Assembly (NCBI GenBank): GCA_003453735.1
Contig: DMNE01000206.1
Coordinates: forward strand, 1 to 8,875
Source: Nitrospiraceae bacterium
Lineage (GTDB): Bacteria; Nitrospirota; Thermodesulfovibrionia; Thermodesulfovibrionales; UBA9159
Reading direction: 5' to 3'
Length of the DNA stretch: 8,875 nt
In this document: positions 5,767-8,875 of the stretch, one piece after another
Layout: each line of letters starts with the position of its first letter
Position numbering within the stretch: the first letter of the stretch is position 1
Translations under genes and position numbers: made by a program
Notes under the pieces: model-generated
The model's database searches: none
The model's input: the letters and a program-made list of their open reading frames with translations, nothing else
Told to the model about the DNA's origin: nothing

Positions 5767-6951
5767 ATGTCAAAGAAGTATGAGACCCCGCTCCTAAATG
5801 AGTTGGAAAAAGGCTCATTCCCAAGCTTTGTGACGGAAATCAAGAAAGCAGCGGTACACCATGACATGGCTGCTGATGAGCTTGGACAGCTCGAAAAGTC
5901 TTACAGGGACAGACGCGGTTACTGGAAGCACGGAGGTATCGTCGGTGTCCGCGGATACGGTTCAGGCGTTATCGGGAGATATTCGTCCCTGCCTGAGGAG
6001 TTCCCCGCTGTCGCAAACTTCCACACCGTAAGAATCAATTCAATCTCGGGATTCTTCTACACATCGAAATTTTTGAAGGAGATGTGCGACATCTGGGACA
6101 AATATGGGAGCGGTCTCACAAACATGCACGGCTCCACAGGGGATCTGGTTCTTCTCGGTACGACTACCGAAAACCTTGAGCCTATTTTTGCTGAATTCTC
6201 CTCCCGCGGGTGGGACCTCGGGGGTTCCGGTTCTGCGCTGAGGACCCCGAGTTGTTGTGTCGGACCGGCACGGTGCGAGTGGTCCAATATTGATACTCTT
6301 GATATCACCTACAGCTTAACACAGGAATGGCAGGATGAAATGCACAGGCCCGCCTTCCCGTATAAATTTAAGTTCAAGACAGCCGGATGCGCTGTCGACT
6401 GCATTGCCTCGATTGCTCGTGCAGACTGTTCCATCATCGGGACCTGGAAGGGCAAGATCGCTATCGAGCAGGCAGAAGTGGCCAACTATGCCAAGAAGGG
6501 CATGAATATCTCAGAGGAGATTGTAAACCGCTGTCCGAGCAGGTGTATGAGTTATGACGGCAAAGAGTTGAAGATAACCGATGAAGACTGCGTACGCTGC
6601 ATGCACTGCATCGCAAAGATGACAAAGGCACTGAAGCCAACCGGTGAAAGAGGAGCAACCATCCTCATCGGCAGCAAAGCTCCATTCGTCATCGGTGCAA
6701 CCCTCTCTTGGGTAATCGTTCCGTTTATAAAGATGGAGCCTCCCTACACTGAATTTAAGGACCTCATCAGAAAGATGTGGGAATTCTGGGATGAAAACGG
6801 AAAGAACAGGGAGAGGATCGGTGAACTTATTATCCGGAAAGGGATGAGAGAGTTCCTCGAATATATCGGACTAGACCCCGTCCCTCAGCAGGTAAAAGAG
6901 CCGAGGAGAGACCCCTTCTTCTTCTGGACCGAGGAAGATTTGCAGAAATAA
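5767..6951 (+). CDS. dsrA: Dissimilatory (bi)sulfite reductase alpha subunit
   Basis: DsrA pairs with DsrB in the cytoplasmic alpha2beta2 enzyme that reduces sulfite, the last step of sulfate/sulfite respiration. The 394-aa product shows the family landmarks: GYWKHGGIVGVRGYGSGVIG (51-70), SGLTNMHGSTGDLV (115-128), LGGSGSALRTPSCC (151-164), the siroheme/[4Fe-4S] cysteines C164-x5-C170 and C208-x3-C212, and an inserted ferredoxin domain (C256, C260, C275, C278, C281, the last three as CVRCMHC). The MEPPY...KMWEFWDENGKNRER C-terminal block is typical. AAGGAGG at 5755-5761 with 5-nt spacing fixes the start. It is shorter than many DsrA proteins (about 415-437 aa): the linker between siroheme motif and ferredoxin domain is compact and the C-terminal extension is absent. 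The second siroheme motif reads CAVDC rather than the usual CPNxC. It is first in a dsrA-dsrB-dsrD set, 32 nt before dsrB. Confidence 0.97.
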   Translation: MSKKYETPLLNELEKGSFPSFVTEIKKAAVHHDMAADELGQLEKSYRDRRGYWKHGGIVGVRGYGSGVIGRYSSLPEEFPAVANFHTVRINSISGFFYTSKFLKEMCDIWDKYGSGLTNMHGSTGDLVLLGTTTENLEPIFAEFSSRGWDLGGSGSALRTPSCCVGPARCEWSNIDTLDITYSLTQEWQDEMHRPAFPYKFKFKTAGCAVDCIASIARADCSIIGTWKGKIAIEQAEVANYAKKGMNISEEIVNRCPSRCMSYDGKELKITDEDCVRCMHCIAKMTKALKPTGERGATILIGSKAPFVIGATLSWVIVPFIKMEPPYTEFKDLIRKMWEFWDENGKNRERIGELIIRKGMREFLEYIGLDPVPQQVKEPRRDPFFFWTEEDLQK

Positions 6952-6983
6952 CCACTTTTTAAGAAAATAAAAGGAGGAATTTT

Positions 6984-8054
6984 ATGTCAGCACCACAGAG
7001 AAAAACAGATATCGGACCGCCTCATTATAAAGAGTTCTTACCGCCTGTGATCCAGAAGAATTACGGTGATTGGAAAAACCACGAGGTTTTGACTCCCGGT
7101 GTAATGGTTCATGTCAGCAATAAGGGTGACAAAATATGGACGATAAGGGTTGCCTCACCGAGGCTTCTCAGCACGACGACCATCAGGGACTTGGCTGATA
7201 TGGCGGAGAAGTATTGCGCCGGCTACATCCGCTGGACAACGAGAAACAACGTTGAGTTGCTCGTCTCCGAGGAAAAGAACCTTGAGCCCCTGCAAAAGGA
7301 ACTCAAGACCAAGAAATACATGATCGGTGGTATCGGCCCGCGGATAAGCAATATCGTTCATACCCAGGGATGGATCCACTGCCATTCCGCATGTACAGAC
7401 GCATCAGGACTTGTCAAGGTCTTGATGGATGAATTCGCCGATTATTTCACGACGAAGGAGACACCGGGCAAGGTGAGATTGGCAGTTGCCTGCTGCGTCA
7501 ACATGTGCGGCGCTGTCCACTGCTCAGACATCGCAGTCGTGGCTGTCCATAGAAAGGTCCCTGTCATTGACCATGCGAAGGTGTCGAATATCTGTGAAAT
7601 TCCGTCAACCATCGCTGCCTGCCCGACTGGGGCGATCAGCCCTGACCCGTCGAAGAAGAGCATAAAGATTAACGCTGATAAATGCATGTACTGCGGCAAC
7701 TGCTTTACCGTATGCCCTCCCATTGAGATTCATGACCCCGTGAATGACGGTGTAGCGATTGTTGTGGGTGGCAAGGTAGGGAGCCTCAGGTCTAACCCGA
7801 AATTCTCAAAGCTCGCCGTACCGTTCATTAAGAACAATCCCCCGAGATGGCCTGAAGTCACAAAGACGGTAAAAACGATCCTTGATACTTATAATGCAGG
7901 CGCACGGAAGCATGAGAGAGTTGGAGAGTGGGTCGAGAGGATAGGCTGGGAGAAATTCTTCAAGCTCACAAACTTGCCGTTCACCTTCCAGCATATCGAT
8001 GACTTTGTCATTGCCAGAGAGACCTTCAGGACAGCTTCAACTTTCAAGTGGTAA
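6984..8054 (+). CDS. dsrB: Dissimilatory (bi)sulfite reductase beta subunit
   Basis: The 356-aa beta subunit of DsrAB, which in characterised enzymes carries the catalytic siroheme and docks DsrC. Landmarks: [14 protein letters not shown] (81-94), [14 protein letters not shown] (129-142) with C133, then [15 protein letters not shown] (169-183) with the siroheme/[4Fe-4S] cysteines C171-x3-C175, and the ferredoxin domain AACPTGAI (C213) plus [12 protein letters not shown] (C234, C237, C240, C244). The ending, [17 protein letters not shown] and a final FKW, matches the family. AAGGAGGA (6971-6978) precedes ATG 6984. C137 lies where many DsrB proteins have Pro-Ala-Thr (HTPATDASG), so it is an extra cysteine beside a conserved site. 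It lies between dsrA and dsrD and is separated from dsrD by an 80-nt gap containing a strong hairpin. Confidence 0.98.
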   Translation: MSAPQRKTDIGPPHYKEFLPPVIQKNYGDWKNHEVLTPGVMVHVSNKGDKIWTIRVASPRLLSTTTIRDLADMAEKYCAGYIRWTTRNNVELLVSEEKNLEPLQKELKTKKYMIGGIGPRISNIVHTQGWIHCHSACTDASGLVKVLMDEFADYFTTKETPGKVRLAVACCVNMCGAVHCSDIAVVAVHRKVPVIDHAKVSNICEIPSTIAACPTGAISPDPSKKSIKINADKCMYCGNCFTVCPPIEIHDPVNDGVAIVVGGKVGSLRSNPKFSKLAVPFIKNNPPRWPEVTKTVKTILDTYNAGARKHERVGEWVERIGWEKFFKLTNLPFTFQHIDDFVIARETFRTASTFKW

Positions 8055-8079
8055 GTGGTAATATGTAATGTGTAGTGAG

Positions 8080-8100
8080 GGAGGGGGCTTTGCCCCCTCC
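8080..8100 (+). other. GC-rich hairpin between dsrB and dsrD
   Basis: A perfect 9-bp stem, GGAGGGGGC (8080-8088) and GCCCCCTCC (8092-8100), closes a TTT loop 26 nt after the dsrB stop. No T-tract follows (next bases ACGTATTAACC), so it is not a standard intrinsic terminator on this strand. It may stabilise the dsrAB mRNA, act as a processing or attenuation point before dsrD, or be a copy of a dispersed palindromic repeat. Confidence 0.7.
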
Positions 8101-8134
8101 ACGTATTAACCATCCGAGCAAATGAGGTGGCAGA

Positions 8135-8353
8135 ATGGAAAAAGATGAAGTTAGGAAGAAGATTTACGAGTTGGTCGAGAAGTCGGTCGGAAAAAAGAAG
8201 TTGAAATCTTCTGATATTCAGAAGACCATTTCTGCAGAGGCTGGTATTTCACGGGATGAAGTTAAAGATGCGTTAAGAGATCTCGTTGACGAAGGAAAAC
8301 TCATTTATACTTATTTCGGCGGCAGTTTCGTAGAGATTCCACCGAAAGAGTAA
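8135..8353 (+). CDS. dsrD: DsrD-like winged-helix protein (dissimilatory sulfite reductase D)
   Basis: A 72-aa protein in the position of dsrD, directly after dsrB. DsrD is a small winged-helix protein, reported to act on DsrAB activity rather than as a classic DNA-binding regulator. The predicted secondary structure fits: helix 1 (about 3-17, EVRKKIYELVEKSVG), helix 2 (24-35), helix 3 (39-53, SRDEVKDALRDLVDEG), then a two-strand wing (54-68, KLIYTYFGGSFVEIP). GAGGTGG (8124-8130) provides the ribosome site. The wing differs from the YWSSGSTTMYG-type segment I recall from Desulfovibrio DsrD, so this is a divergent member or an unrelated winged-helix protein placed at the same locus. Context favours DsrD. 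It is followed by a hairpin terminator. Confidence 0.7.
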   Translation: MEKDEVRKKIYELVEKSVGKKKLKSSDIQKTISAEAGISRDEVKDALRDLVDEGKLIYTYFGGSFVEIPPKE

Positions 8354-8379
8354 TTTGTTCTCTCGATATAGATAAAAGG

Positions 8380-8417
8380 GAAAAGGCAGGCCGCTCAAAG
8401 CGGTTATTTGCCTTTTC
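8380..8417 (+). terminator. Hairpin terminator after dsrD
   Basis: An outer 9-bp stem (GAAAAGGCA 8380-8388 with TGCCTTTTC 8409-8417) encloses an inner 5-bp stem (CCGCT 8391-8395 with AGCGG 8399-8403) with a 3-nt loop and a small internal loop. The descending arm ends in TTTTCGTTTG, giving a T-rich release region. It lies 27 nt after the dsrD stop and closes the dsr cluster. The near-symmetric A/T flanks would let it work in both directions. Confidence 0.65.
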
Positions 8418-8681
8418 GTTTGTTCGCGCATTAGAAACCGAGTCCGTTTTCTTTTGGTTCCTCCCTCTGGGATTAGTCGTTATGTTGTTGGTCGGCGTGC
8501 CACTTCTCACTGTAGCCCGAACCGATGGGATAAGAGACCGCTAAAAACCAGAGTGGGTTGCGATAGAAATCTCCCGATATAATTTCTCAAAGACGGTTTC
8601 AAGTACTCCTCAACTTTTCACCCCCCGCGTCAGAGACGACTTTTTGTTATCCTGAATACCACTCTTTGTGCCACTTCTTAG
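8418..8681. other. Intergenic stretch between dsr terminator and transposase remnant
   Basis: About 260 nt without a supported gene. All frames are broken by stops or give only short, unrecognised peptides; one + frame (8401-8544) reads a hydrophobic stretch but lacks a start codon and ribosome site. An 11-bp direct repeat, GTGCCACTTCT, occurs at 8497-8507 and 8668-8678, the second copy abutting the transposase remnant. The region may be flanking or eroded mobile-element DNA. Confidence 0.5.
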
Positions 8682-8875
8682 CATGCACTATCGCTTTCTC
8701 AATTCACTGCCTTGTGCGACACGAACTATGCGAGTGTTCAGCAATGGGAAGAAACCCTTCACGCGTTAGCTGTCACCGATGAACGGCATATCCGCATAGC
8801 TACCGAAGGAGCGCTTTTAGGCAGCGTGCTCGAGCATGGCTTGAACCGAGCACTGGTCATTGTCAGTGACGATGC
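8682..8875 (+). pseudogene. DDE transposase fragment (N-terminal part missing; runs off right edge)
   Basis: From a TAG at 8679-8681 the frame is open to the window end (64 codons) and encodes a segment with ALCDTNYASVQQWEE, then RIATEGALLGSVLEHG and VIVSDDA at the edge. I recall this pattern from a family of insertion-sequence transposases in which VSDDAGQF carries a catalytic aspartate and is followed by a CWVHAER-type motif; the continuation is not visible. These proteins normally have well over 150 residues before this point. Here the frame upstream is closed by stops at 8679 and 8580, and no ATG is available, so the fragment is probably a decayed or frameshifted copy rather than an active gene. 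The IS family cannot be fixed from this length, and no terminal inverted repeat was found. Confidence 0.6.

Noticed and set aside
8401..8544. Hydrophobic + strand frame after dsrD as a small membrane protein
   Set aside because: It lacks a start codon with a ribosome site before the hydrophobic part and begins inside the terminator hairpin.

Overview
The window looks like chromosomal DNA from a sulfate- or sulfite-respiring bacterium. The strongest evidence is an adjacent dsrA-dsrB-dsrD set on the + strand, which encodes dissimilatory (bi)sulfite reductase and its small winged-helix partner. The housekeeping genes, moderate base composition and overall style fit Nitrospirota (Thermodesulfovibrionia-like) or a deep Desulfobacterota relative. 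I infer this from protein character only; no database search was possible.

Layout. On the - strand, positions 3747 down to 1 hold a 'macromolecular synthesis' operon: rpsU (ribosomal protein S21), yqeY (GatB/YqeY family), a NIF3/DUF34-family metal-binding protein, dnaG (primase) and the 5' part of rpoD (primary sigma factor, cut by the window edge). The genes are packed tightly: a 2-nt gap from rpsU to yqeY, 4 nt from yqeY to the NIF3 gene, and a GTGA overlap from dnaG to rpoD. A TTGACA-type promoter precedes rpsU. Diverging from it on the + strand is an SspB-like ClpXP adaptor gene (3905-4351). Converging on that is a - strand class II histone-deacetylase-like deacetylase gene (4513-5418), whose excellent promoter places the transcription start at or next to the ATG.

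An approximately 350-nt non-coding stretch (5419-5766) carries the deacetylase promoter and the AT-rich upstream region of dsrA, including a perfect 15-bp palindrome. The dsrA and dsrB genes have near-perfect Shine-Dalgarno sequences. A strong GC hairpin without a U-tract lies between dsrB and dsrD, and a hairpin terminator follows dsrD. The last 200 nt encode a fragment of a DDE transposase that lacks its N-terminal part and runs off the right edge; the roughly 260 nt before it hold no gene I can support.

How the genes work together: DsrA and DsrB form the alpha2beta2 siroheme/[4Fe-4S] enzyme that reduces sulfite with DsrC (not in this window), and DsrD is thought to modulate DsrAB. The rpsU-to-rpoD operon couples translation, replication priming and transcription initiation. 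The SspB-like protein would deliver substrates to ClpXP. I see no wholly new system. The most interesting points are the likely leaderless promoters on both non-operon genes, unusual residues in the DsrA siroheme motif, a DsrD with a divergent wing, and the hairpin separating dsrB from dsrD.
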